Below are positions 46,126-57,550 of a stretch of 64,000 bases of DNA, in pieces. Both the position numbers and the translations under genes were made by a program. Source of the stretch: Lineus longissimus (Eukaryota > Nemertea > Pilidiophora > Heteronemertea > Lineidae). The notes below the pieces were generated by a model that saw nothing but the letters and a program-made list of their open reading frames with translations, had not been told where the DNA came from and made no database searches. Each line of letters starts with the position of its first letter. Within the stretch, counting starts at the first letter, position 1. Location of the stretch: contig NC_088308.1 of the NCBI RefSeq assembly GCF_910592395.1, positions 1,798,001-1,862,000 of the forward strand, given 5' to 3'.

Positions 46126-49100
46126 TCAAAAGAGGAGGAAACGACATCCTAGAAAAAAGAGAATGGTTGCATTAATGACCATTCGCGGACAGAGAGCTCA
46201 GAGCCCAATCGATGGATGAGACGAAACATCACATCAATGAAGGAATACGAATACGGTACATTGTGAGCCAGCACCTTTATCCTCAGAAATTCGGACTCAA
46301 TTTAGTGTCACAACTGGCTATCTTACATCGTGGCACACGACACTCATTGAAAATTCCGAGAGTAAGCCTTTGCAAGACATGATTATTCAACACGAAAGAA
46401 CTAAAAAGTTACATTTTCCCTTACAACCCCTAGAAATAACTAAACAATGCAAATACAGTTTACCAACTAAACCCTCTGTACTGTCGTTTCAACATCCACT
46501 GGAAAAGGAAGTGATTGATTGATAAGTTGCAATGAAACTGACATTATGATGATATTTCAGACAATCATGAGGTTCAAATTAGGTTTATACTTTCGAATAA
46601 TTCACCCCGAGCTGTAAAACGAATACTGTGAAGATGTACACTATACAGGCCGAAGCAAGGACAGTGGTATTTTGGGACAGTTTCGTGGAGTTCCCGCATC
46701 CTCAACGACAAAAGTCAGTGCCTCATATAGCGCGACCGTAAATCTATCCGTGTCAAAGATCAAAATTGTCTCCGAGGTTCGTGTTGTAACTTACGCGTAA
46801 TTCCTTTGGTTTTCACTGAAAACAACAACGTAAAGAATCGCAAATAACATTGGTTGTGATATGACAATGATACTGATAATTTCAGCAACCGGGTAAAGAC
46901 AGCCCTTCAATTATTCAAATTGTCGATAGTGTGAATAGTGAAATGGCAGTGGTTAGTCCCCCCTCCGTTTTACCTCGATCATTGCCGACTGCTCACGTTC
47001 ATAAGACGGAACCCTGTGTCTGATACCGACCCTGGATTGCAGTATGAAAATGAATGGGTGGGAGGGTGTGTTACTTACACTCTTTTTGAAGGAGATGGAT
47101 GTTATCATGTGAAACTGAAATGAATTAGCACAACAGTATAAATTTCTCCGTGATGCACATCACTGGAGAGAATATTCAAATGTGATGCCTTGGCCTGAGA
47201 CCTTATGCCGAGGACAGCGACGGCTTTCTCAAAAGCGCGAACTTTATGACACAGCGTGAATCTTCCTTTGCAAATTGTACATTCCCCGATACCAGTGTTA
47301 TCATGCCCTGGTGGAACCTGATGAGATCTCACTATCACCTTCACCACTCACTAGTCCATACTGCCATTGACCTAAATTGAACGCGTGTTGAGGTCCGAGG
47401 TCCTATCCACTTACTTTTACACATGCCATTATTGCTTTCCTTCTTCGTTCCTTTCCAACACTTGCCTTTCAGCGGACTGATGTGTTGCCCAGACAGCTTA
47501 ACGACCTCTGAAATGGAATGGAGAATTTTCAGGTTTTCATTTTACTCTGGGCTTTACCATCCTTTAAGAGTTCTGATTTTGTCTCTCGGATATCATTGTC
47601 CCAATTGGTGCCTTGAAAGCTCGATGTTCCTACGGACATACACTAGCTGCGACCCCTCCGTCATCATCAGACTACATGTATATGAATACTTTACCAGAGA
47701 GTTTCCAGGGGTGTACCTTAATCCATATGACATAGATAATTCGTCCCATGAATCTGTTATCTTATAGCTTTTAAATCACAATTTCTTTTTGAAACGAAAT
47801 CCTGCTCTCATACGAATGATAGAAAATAAAACTTACGCCCGTCGATGACGAACTCCAGTAGTTTATCCGGTTTAGCAGCATCTGAAATTTTCAATATTCT
47901 TGATTAATTTCGATAGTAGGTTTGCTACAGTTAGTTGCAACATGGAAATTGACATCCTTGTCAACTGGCAATATTATAAAGTGACCTCTCAGTAGGAGAA
48001 AGTGTCAGATATTCTGGTACGATTCTGTGCTAAGACACGGAGAAGAAGTCATCAGTAAACCTACCTACATGTATAGGATGTGACATTGTCTCCAGTGTAA
48101 TATTTTGATTACACCAGTTTAACGTCATTCTATGATAGTTTATTCGTCGATAGATTGACTGAAGTAGTACTTGTGCTTACCCTTTCTGACTTGTCCAGCT
48201 GTTGAGTGGAAAATACACACCGTTAAAAAGGACCGTGTGGTACATGTATAATCTTATATATATATATGTACCAACAAAACTAATGCAAGCGTAATACGGT
48301 CTCGCTAAATGCGGTCAGCGACCAACACTAACGCTGTATCGTTCACACGAATCATGAGGCAAAGAGGGAGGCAGAATACTATGTATCTGACATTACACTG
48401 ATCACTCGGTAAAAAGAAGAACCATGACTGTGTAAAATGTTTCGAAATGTTCCGCTCTGCCTCTCGCAAGACTGCCTCAGGTGAGAGTTAAATGGTGTCT
48501 ATGGAAAGGCTTACAGCACCCTAATATTGCTTCCTTACCAGCACCCTTTGCTACAGCTGGTTTCTTCATTGGACCTTTCACAGCTGCTACTGCTGCAACT
48601 GGCTTTTTCTTCGGTCCTATTGCGGCTACAAGTGGTTTCTTTGCTGCACCTGTTGCTGCTGCTACTGCAACTGGTTTCTTCTTTGCTGCTGTTGCTGCTG
48701 AAGCAGTACCCTTTGCCGCTGTTTGCGGCGCACCTTTTGTAGCTGGCCTCGTAGCAGTCTGTGCGTTTCCTGCTGCAGTCTTTTTGGCGACTGCTGCCGC
48801 TTTTTTTGCAACTGCTGCAGGTGTCTTTGCAGCCACCTTTGCTGGTCCCTTTGCAGCACCTTTTGCCGCTGGTTTTGCAACACTCTTCGCTACAACTGAT
48901 GCATTTGTAGTTGTTTTTGTCACAGCACTCTTTGCACCTCCTGCAGCTGGAGATATGGCAACTGCTGATGGTGTCTTTGCTCCAACTTTTGCCGCGGTTG
49001 TTGCAGCAACCTTTGCTGCTACTGGAGCAGCACCTTTTGCTTGTGCTTTAGTTGTTGCAGCACCCTTGTTTGGTGGTGGTGCACCCTTTGATCCTTGCAG

Positions 49101-50482
49101 TCCAGCAGCACCTGCCGCTCCTTGTGTCTTCGTAGTCGCCGGTGCTGGCTTCTTGGATGCTTTGTTTGAAGCAATCTTTGCCACTGGTGGTGCAGCGCCC
49201 TTTGTAGCTGGTTTCCTAGGAGCCGTCTTAGCACCTGCATTTCTTGCTGGTAGGTTCTTATTTGCTGCTGTTGATGAAGCACCCTTTGCCACCGCTGTTG
49301 CAGCACCCTTTATGACTGGTTTTGTCGCATCAGTCTTACAACAATCCCGTACTGGGGTCTTCGCAGCTGTTGGCGCTGTTTTCGAAGGACCCATCACCCC
49401 TACTGGTGCAGCACCCTTTAAAGCACCCATTTTCGCTGCTGCTACAGCACCATTTGTAGCTGGTTTCTTTGCCACAGTCTTAGATGCTACGTTTTTCGTA
49501 GCCGCTGCCGGCTTTTTCCCAGTTGCTGTTGGTTTCTTTGCAGTCGCCTTTGCCAGTGATGTTTTGGCAGCACCTTTTGCCCCTGAGAGTGCGGCCGCAT
49601 TTGTAACCGTTTTTTTGGCATTTGCCACTGGTGGTTTCTTTACAGCTACTGGTGATGGTTTCTTTGCCGTAGACTTTACGGTTCCTTTGACTGCTGATGT
49701 CGCAACACCCTTTGGAGGTGGTTTCTTGGCAGTAGACTTAGCATCTGTCGCTGATGGTTTTATACCAGTTGCTGCATTAGCTTTCGTTACACCGCCCTTT
49801 GCCGATGCTTGGATAGTGCTAGTACCCTTTGCTGCTGGCTGTGCAGCACCCTTTGCCGCTGGTGGTGCAGGTTTCTTTGCTGCTGGTAATGCGGCAGCCT
49901 TCGTTGCGGCCGCCTTCGCATTTGCTATTGTTGGTTTCGTTGCTGCTTTCTTCGCTGCCGTTACTCCTTTTGCTGAGATTGGAGCAGCGTCTGCCAGGTG
50001 TTTATGGGTCAATGGTAGCTTGTTTACATCCACTGATACCAAGTGGTTTGGTGGTAGTTTTCCTGCCGCTATAGTTTTCATTAAAGGGGCTCCTGGAAGA
50101 GGAAGTGAATGAAAGGTTTATGTCAATACTACAGGAGCTTGCCCACTTTTTACGATTTGTCTTACATGTATAGCGCCGTTATCTCAAGCGAAGAGCCATC
50201 TTAAATACAACGCCCCGATCAGTTGAAAAAATTGCATTAAAATTAATTACTATCATTGCCCAGTACGTGTAATAATGTGTTGCAACACAAAAATTGGAAT
50301 TGAATTTGTTGCTGGTGAAGGCTCTTTTCAAGTAGGGATAAAAGGTTCGCCACAAAAAGAATGTAACATGATTTAATGGGGAATATATAACTGTTTCTCT
50401 GTCTTACTGTCTTACCAGTCGTAATGGCAACAGCCATAGAGACCACCAGTAGCGGAAGGATCCATCTCCTTGCACTATCCAT
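46126..50482 (-). CDS. Secreted, highly Lys/Ala-rich low-complexity protein (unassigned, about 575 aa)
   Basis: Six exons: 50482-50416, 50092-48539, 48198-48181, 47881-47837, 46815-46795 and 46148-46126. All junctions are phase 1 with good splice signals, and the total (1,728 bp) is a whole number of codons. Exon 1 is a signal peptide (MDSARRWILPLLVVSMAVAI then TTG). Exon 2 opens with a non-repetitive stretch (LPPNHLVSVDVNKLPLTHKH), then about 470 residues built almost wholly of A, K, G, P, T and V in loose AAKKPA/AKGAA repeats with one CC pair. Three tiny exons (6-15 codons) give a mixed tail with KPDKLLEFVIDG and LKTKGITR. The composition recalls histone H1 tails, but the signal peptide argues for secretion. 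An extracellular structural role (shell, chaeta, adhesive or egg-coat matrix) is a guess. An upstream in-frame ATG at 50500 would add six residues. The terminal micro-exons are the least certain part. Confidence 0.75.
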
Positions 50483-51970
50483 GTTCGGACACCTGTACAT
50501 GACAATAGTATGTAGATTGGTAAGGATATGTTAGCGAATATTCATTTCCTTTTACGTGGCAATGACCTTTATCAGTTCACGAAAATGATGAAGACATGAA
50601 ATTGATAAGCCATTGAAGCCATTAGGTGAAGATGTTCAATGAGTACGATCATTATCGATGTCGAAAAGAAATATTATCAAGGATTGGAAACGAGTCAGCC
50701 ACAGATTCTAGAAACACCTACCTGCGGTATAGTTCTCTTAGGCAGTGCCGGCGAGGCTGTGGGCTCAATTTCCAAAAGGTCAGAATATGTTCGAGATGGA
50801 TTAAAAGGCAAAATCCACAGTATATGTGTCTAGGCTAAAACTGAATCCACGGTACCCCATCACAGTATATCGGAGATCATGTGTATCCCCGTCCACGATG
50901 AGTGTTTAACACCCCATTACTGGCTCCTCACATCGATCCTACCAGTAATTGATAAATCTTCATACATTCGATTATAGATTTTACTCTCTAGTCATCTGTC
51001 GCTAGGCCAGCCCAAATGTTTCCCTGTTTATAGCTGGTTATATCATGTTTGTCTGCCAAAAGATATTTTACGTTCATGTCTCCTCAAATGTCGACTGGCA
51101 CATGAATGGGACGCAGTCATTAGCTGATAGAAGAACAAGTTGCACTGCAATGAAAGCTAGCGAATGTTAGATTGGTTGGTGTGAGGTGATAGGGACATCC
51201 TGGACTAACATGCCATACCAGTCGCTACAATAAACAACTAGGATTTTCACTCCCAGCCTCACCCCAAATCCAAAACATCCACCCCAGTTTGCATTATTGA
51301 TCTACCGAACCTCTAAAGGTGTTTGGCGCGAGGTTTATCCTGACGAATCGTCTATGGAAGTTACATATTTCCGGTATAGGTGGCACTGGTAGGAGACAGT
51401 TGATTCTGGCAAGGTTCTTTCTGCTGCCGTGCATATAAGTTCAGTTGGATCAACGTGATTGGGAATAAAGATTTCACAAAAGGTGACATCTTCTTAAATA
51501 TTCCATCGGGTGGTCTGAGGTTGAAAAGCTGTAAGCCTACTTGGAGCCTGCATGCGATACAAATTAGAAGTCGTCTGTGACTGTGTTGAGTTGTATTGTT
51601 GATTGTACCAACTTGAACCAATGAAGTGGGATGACCCTATTGATTTCATATGTCGAGTCCCACTTCGTAATACTTCTGTGTCTAATCATCATTTTGATCC
51701 TGACAAGGATCTCCAAGCTGTCGTGCAGAGTTTACTTGGATCAACGTGAAACCCTGGCAAAACTGGCACTGAAAAAATCGTGCGTCAGACAATGTCCGAA
51801 TGAGATTATCAGATGGCAAGCCATGGAACTTGAGAAGCGATATTCCGGCATCAACAGACGATCAACAGAAAGTCAACAGTTTACCCCTACTCGATTCCTG
51901 TGTACTGAAATCAGTTTACCGAGGTTAAGCCGATAATGATGAATTGATAAGAGAACAAGAAATCTGTATC
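50483..51970. other. Intergenic, between the Lys/Ala-rich gene and Nodal
   Basis: About 1.5 kb with no supported exon. It should include the Lys/Ala-rich gene promoter; no TATA box stands out near its start. Open frames at 50626-50838 and 51631-51936 (the latter with one hydrophobic stretch) lack splice or family support. Confidence 0.5.
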
Positions 51971-51976
51971 AGAATC

Positions 51977-51984
51977 AATTTTAT
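51977..51984 (-). terminator. Candidate Nodal poly(A) signal
   Basis: AATAAA on the minus strand in CAAAATAAAATTG, about 570 bases after the Nodal stop codon. Confidence 0.45.
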
Positions 51985-52549
51985 TTTGCAAGATGTTTTT
52001 TTTATGCCGTACACAAGCTGTAAATGGTATGGCATAAACTTTTAAAGTTTTACCATTTATCGCAGCACTCATGAAACTTGGATAAGCTTGTGATTCGGCG
52101 GACAAAATAAATAAATAAAGTTACGCCATTGGTCCACTACGGTATATACATGTACTTGTACTACTTTTAGTTTCACCGATACCGCTTCTTTGATTATATA
52201 ATACATAATTTGCGAACGTTCAAATCAACAGCTGAAAAGTCATCTTACCAATGCTTTATGCTCGTTGACACTAGGGCAGTTGAATTCCAAGATGTCCGGA
52301 AGTTAACTTCTCACTATCGGATCCAAGGGCCTGAAAACAGCCTTGTGGATTTCTTTTTTTAGGGACACTCTGTAACTCTGCAGTTACCAGCGTTGCATTA
52401 GTAGTTTGCTTTTCGTAGTTAGCTGTCGCAATGTCAGTTTTAAAATTAGCACCATGTCGAAAAAATACATTTAAAGCTGAACAGTTCGTATGAATCATTT
52501 GCTGAATGTTGTTTTCTATAGCACTGAGTTGAATCTAAAGAGTATTTCA

Positions 52550-54881
52550 TCATACACATCCACACTCCGCCGCCACCATCTGTTCATGATGTCTCACGAC
52601 TATCGCCTTGTCCTCATAGTACAACATACTGAGTGGCACCAACTTGCTCGGCACACAGCAAGGCGACCCCAGCTGGTCACTTCCCTTGGACATCATTAGT
52701 CCTTGCATCATTGCATGGTTTGTTGGATTGTAAGTCCGCTTGATAGGCAACGAACATTCACCGTAACATAATTTAGCATTGAAAACCTTTGGCTCAATAA
52801 TCCATTCTCCCCACCCGAGAGTTCTAAAGTCTATTTCAAACTCGTAACTCGCACATTGTTTCTTTTGCTTCTTCGCCTGTTTCCATTTTGAGCGACCTTT
52901 TCGTTTCTTTTTTGCAGCTCTTTTAACTTTCTTGCTGGTTGCCGCGTCACGAAATGCAGCTTTAAATTGTGATTTGAATAATTTTCCCTCTTCCGAGACA
53001 ACCAACAAAATGGCTTCATCATTGTCAACGTATGTCTTCTCTTCAACTGACGTCATTTCCTGTTTACCATCTAGGTCATTGCTTCTCCTTTCCCGCCGTC
53101 TGACAATCCGTTTTGGACGCAACAGCGTTATTTCCAGCGTGTCATTATGGTTGATATGTCTGCTTTCCCACTGGAGCACCACCGATGTTAGATTAAGACA
53201 GAAAAATCCGTTGATGTCATCCATATATGTTTTTACCCAAAACTTGCGAGATATTTTCCTTATTGAACCTTCTTGTAAGATGGCCGAAATCCGGTAAAAT
53301 CCCACGTTCTTGATATGGCGGGTCGGTCGAAGGCGTAATTCGGCTAACTTTACGGCACCTTTGTTTAATATGGCTCCGAGGTTGAATGCCAAGCTGACCT
53401 CGCGTCTTCTCAGCTTCTTGAGGTTAACTAAAAGATACAAACGACAGAACATTAATATCTAAGGAATGTTTTAGCTGTAATGTAAACACAATACTGACGG
53501 AAAAGCACGTGCTGTGTGTTTTCATGCCAGCATCATGACGTGTTTTGAAGCAATGTCAGAAAGAAACCCAGCAGAGACACATTCAATGCTTCAACAGTCA
53601 AGTGCCATACTGTCTCGTCCAAATGGCGTTGAGAGTTCAGAATGACTTGAAGCATATCCTCTTCTTTGAAAACAGTTTGTGGTCATGCAAGGGATGCTCT
53701 GCATCAGCTTCCCCATGGTGTATCGAAAATAATGTTTTCCATTTGCATATTTGTATGATTGCCAACAATCAGTTCATTTGCTACTTGTGGCGATCCAGAA
53801 TTCTTATTTCTTTCCATTCCAGTCGTTCAAATAATGACTGTGGCTTTGGATATGCACAATGAGCCCGAAGTCAAACCGACCTTTGAAATACTTTAAAAGT
53901 TGTTCACATGATTAACTGAGTGTTAAATAGACTGTTTGTTAGCACGGAATTTTATGGTTTCTTTTGTCAAAAGCTAGCAAAACATATGTAATCCATGCGT
54001 AAGAAGGCAATGGACAAATTAGGCTAAAATAAGTTTGATGGATTAAATTCCTCTGCCTTTGACAGGTAGGCGGACCGAGCAATTAGAAAGGCGCGACAAG
54101 GCTTTATGAGTTCCTCGATGGTTGCTTATTTTGATAGTTCCAATGGCAGACAAATTGTTCAAAAACAGTGGCAGTGCTATGCTTTTTCATCTGTGTACCA
54201 TGAACCATTGACAGTTCTAAGATGATTCTGACAATGACGGGATTTGTTGCTTCTTCGTACCAACTTGCCTCAGCCATGATACAGACATCTTTTATAGGCA
54301 ACGCGCAATACATCTGTCAACTATTCGTCCGGCGGGTTGCTAGTATCCTGTCTCAAATTACGCATGACGTACAATCATGTAGGTGGGAATTTGTAACAAG
54401 GTGAAGAATTCAAGCAATCCTTTTTTTACGCAATGAATTTTTTGGTGCAATTGTTGTGAGATCCCAAAGAAGATATCGAAATGAAATTAAGTGCTCCTGA
54501 GCCTGAATTAGGGACACAAAGGCATAGTCTCAGTTACTTACTTTTTGTTGGAAAAGCCCTGATGGTGTCTCCATAAACTGCATCATGAAGCCGCCCGTGT
54601 CCAGTTGCCTGTCGCAGGTCTAGGCCCAGGTTGAGCCGCTGGTACAATCCCAGGATGTACTTGGATGACAACCGTTGCATGTCCTGCTCCTTCATGCCGC
54701 GATCCTCCACCAATTCCTTCGACCATTTTTTGTCCACGTCGAACATGAGATCGTCCTGTCGGCGGCTTCGTTGCAGGGCCTCCTCATCCCAAATATCCGC
54801 ATAATCGATTCCTGATGATGAAATACCGTTTATAATAGCAAAGGTCAACATAAATATCACCATTAATCTAGCACTCTGCAT
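52550..54881 (-). CDS. nodal: Nodal-type TGF-beta ligand
   Basis: Two exons, 54881-54542 and 53427-52550, joined in phase (A|TT AAC), encode 405 aa. Signal peptide: MQSARLMVIFMLTFAIINGI. The propeptide has the usual TGF-beta latency-domain pattern (KYILGLYQRLN; LRLRPTRH; FWVKTYMDDINGF; VLQWESR). A furin-type site RKGR followed by a basic run precedes the mature domain with all seven cysteines: C near CASYEFEIDF, LCYGEC, PCC and ECGCV. LGWGEWIIEPKVFNAKLCYG, NPTNHAMMQ, LVPLSMLYYED and VVRHHEQMV resemble Nodal more than BMP2/4, ADMP or BMP3. Nodal signals through activin-type receptors and Smad2/3 with an EGF-CFC co-receptor and sets left-right asymmetry; in gastropods it acts in shell chirality. 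One residue after CGC fits Nodal. The subfamily call rests on motifs, not on a tree. Confidence 0.85.
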
Positions 54882-57550
54882 CTTCTCTTTTTATAGGTTC
54901 ACAAATGATTGTTGTATAATGTTCTCTATCCAGTCAGTGAAACATTGAAAGCACATGAAGTCCGCAAATCTTATTAGTTTCGAAGCTGATCTTTCCGATG
55001 TTGAGCTGCTGACTGTCGTTCTTAAACTGATCGGACACGGAGGAGGTTGCCCCTAAAATATCTCGAAAATTGCTTTTGATTGCGGGTGTTAGATTATACA
55101 CCCCGGTTCAATGGCTAATAACTCATTTCAATGGCCCTTATGTTTCCAAACAATTTGGTGAAAGAAAAAACGCCGCCCCTCTGCGCAGTGTCTGAGCATG
55201 TATTAAAGAATGGAAATTCGTTCATGGAGATGAACGATCGGCGGCTCAGTCAGGCTAATTACCCCAAGTGCTCACAAGGGCAATTACGTGTTAAATGCCA
55301 TTGTCTTTTTGATTTACCCCAATAACAAATAAAATAATAGGCTGTTTACATTCACTCATAAAGAGTCGTATTTATTCCTAGGTTTACTAAATCCGCAAAA
55401 GTATTCTTATGAATATAAGATATTTTTGATCTTGCCGCATATGGGTTGAGTTAAGGGAACGGTAGTGGCCGCGTATTGTCACAGGCGTTAAAGATGTCCT
55501 TCCGGTCCGTCACGAGGGTTGCCCCGTACCTTGTGCAGGGCAGGTCAAAACCGTGGGAATTGCACCTTCACATGGAGTTGCTGAAGCCTCATTCTGATTA
55601 TACTTCCTTTAGTATGAATCGGCGGATATTTGATATGAAAAATTAACCTCTTTGATTGCTTTGATCATTGCGCGTTGGCTAGATTCGCTTGTAGAAGTTC
55701 AGACTTGCACACAGAGTGTTTGTCCATTATATCTATGCAGTAACAGTTGTTTTTCCTGACGATGGAATTATGTGTTTTCATATAACCTAATCATGTAATA
55801 TCATTACGCGACAGAAGATGCTCCGATACAATTTTAACAGTGTTACAGACGAGGCTCTTTTTATCCAAGTCCTGATATGGAATACCAGCCGTAAGACATG
55901 CGCGACTGTGGCCATGTAATGTCCATAGGAGCTTAACAATAGCCCATGATCGCATCTTGACCAGCGATTGTGAACCATATGGTCAGTTGATAAGACAATG
56001 AGTAATTATCTTATTAGTTGTCTACGCATCATACTGAAGAACGCACACTAGACACTGGGAACTGTCACCTCACATTTTGTACTGTCTTCCAGCAGGGGTC
56101 GGCGACAGCCTACTAAAAAATGCCGTCTCCGCTGGCTTGCCTGCAGCCCTCGCTGGTGCGCAGAGCAATGTAGATGACTGTAGTCTAGTTAAAGGGGTCC
56201 CTGCCGACGAAGTGCGTCGTTTGCTTTTGAGATCATCGTCTTTAAAAAAGGTAGTATCACGGATGTAGAGCAAAATCAAATAATCTTTGTGATACAGTTG
56301 TACACATCAGGCACGAACGTACACTTTCGTCACAACCGATATCTTTAGATGGCGTTACCAAATGGCAAATGGTTCAGCCAACGTTGAAACGCTGTTGAAG
56401 AAGCCACATGTATATAGGCCTGCATGCTTAGGCAAATGTTTTGCGACAATTTCATTATTTCTTCAGGAATATTTCCTTTGTATAGGCCAATAAGCAAGTA
56501 TGGATTAAAGAATCTAGACTTGCTGTAAGTTATAAACTTAAATGGAAATAATTGCTACAACATTCCGCCGAATTCATTATCTTCACTGATACAATAACTA
56601 GTGCACAAAACTTCCAAGAAACATATGTTTCCATCCAACAGGTCACACCTCTGTCCTGGTCACATGGACATAATAATAGGGCATTCTTTTGTTTCAAGTG
56701 TTAATTGTCCTAAACGCATGGCGTCCTCCATGTCATTACAAGCACTCAAACAAAATGTTGGCTAAATCGATATACGTTTTTAATGATCAAATTACCGTAC
56801 CTTTACCATAACTGTTTTTATATCAATATCCGAGAAACTTTGGCGGCGCCTCAGATGTGTTATAAGTTCCCCTCCCTTCGTTGCATGGGAAAATTCTGCT
56901 TGACGTTCCCACGATCTAATACGGTTACCCACCGTAACGTTAGAAACTTCATTTTTGCATTTATCCCGGTCTTTTTGTACCTTGATAGGAGTCATAATTT
57001 GAACACGATATGAAATTTTACCAGTTATAGTTATTGACAAATCGACAGCTGCAAGACAGATAGAAAATGCCGGCGACACTGACAGATAATAGATTATATG
57101 AATTGATGTACATGGAATCGAAACCCTCGGCCGTATTCTGATAGGAGTTTATGGTATGCAAGAATGCACATCCGAGGGGAGAGCACATCTGATATTCAAG
57201 AAATAAACGTCGAGCTGCACTGATCTATCGCGGCAGATTCGATTACAACATGATCTTGTATGTTGACCTTGAGTATCAAATCATTCGACCTCGATCTCGT
57301 CCCTTATCGAAGGTCAACAGCGATATTCAATAAAACTGATTTATTTCACTTGCCAAGTATTTTCAAACGTTGCACAAGGCCTAGATTTAGTGTTATTCAG
57401 AAAGTGATTGCTTCCTTGTGTTCATCCTTGCAGCCATGACTTGAAAACCCGACGCGATTTATCATTATTGCGCAAGTCTGAAACTCTAGTATCTGCTTCC
57501 TGATAATTTTTGGGACTAGTCCAAAGAGGATTACGGAACTTCATTCTAAA
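54882..57550. other. Intergenic: Nodal upstream region to SLC17 gene
   Basis: About 2.7 kb between divergently transcribed genes. No exon or RNA gene is supported. A short frame at 56077-56268 has no relative that I recognise. This is the natural place for Nodal cis-regulation; I saw no obvious clustered motif. Confidence 0.5.

Noticed and set aside
47105-47335. Minus-strand frame with GECTICKGRFTLC as a further exon of the Lys/Ala-rich gene
   Set aside because: It sits between accepted exons and has an AG before it, but joining it in phase creates an early stop, and I recognise no domain.
48481-50112. 543-codon plus-strand open frame
   Set aside because: It is antisense to the Lys/Ala-rich exon. 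The minus frame has a signal peptide exon, phase-matched splice sites and a poly(A) signal; the plus frame is a composition by-product.
51631-51936. 101-aa plus-strand frame with one hydrophobic segment
   Set aside because: Lies between two genes without promoter, poly(A) or family support; length is within chance for this region.
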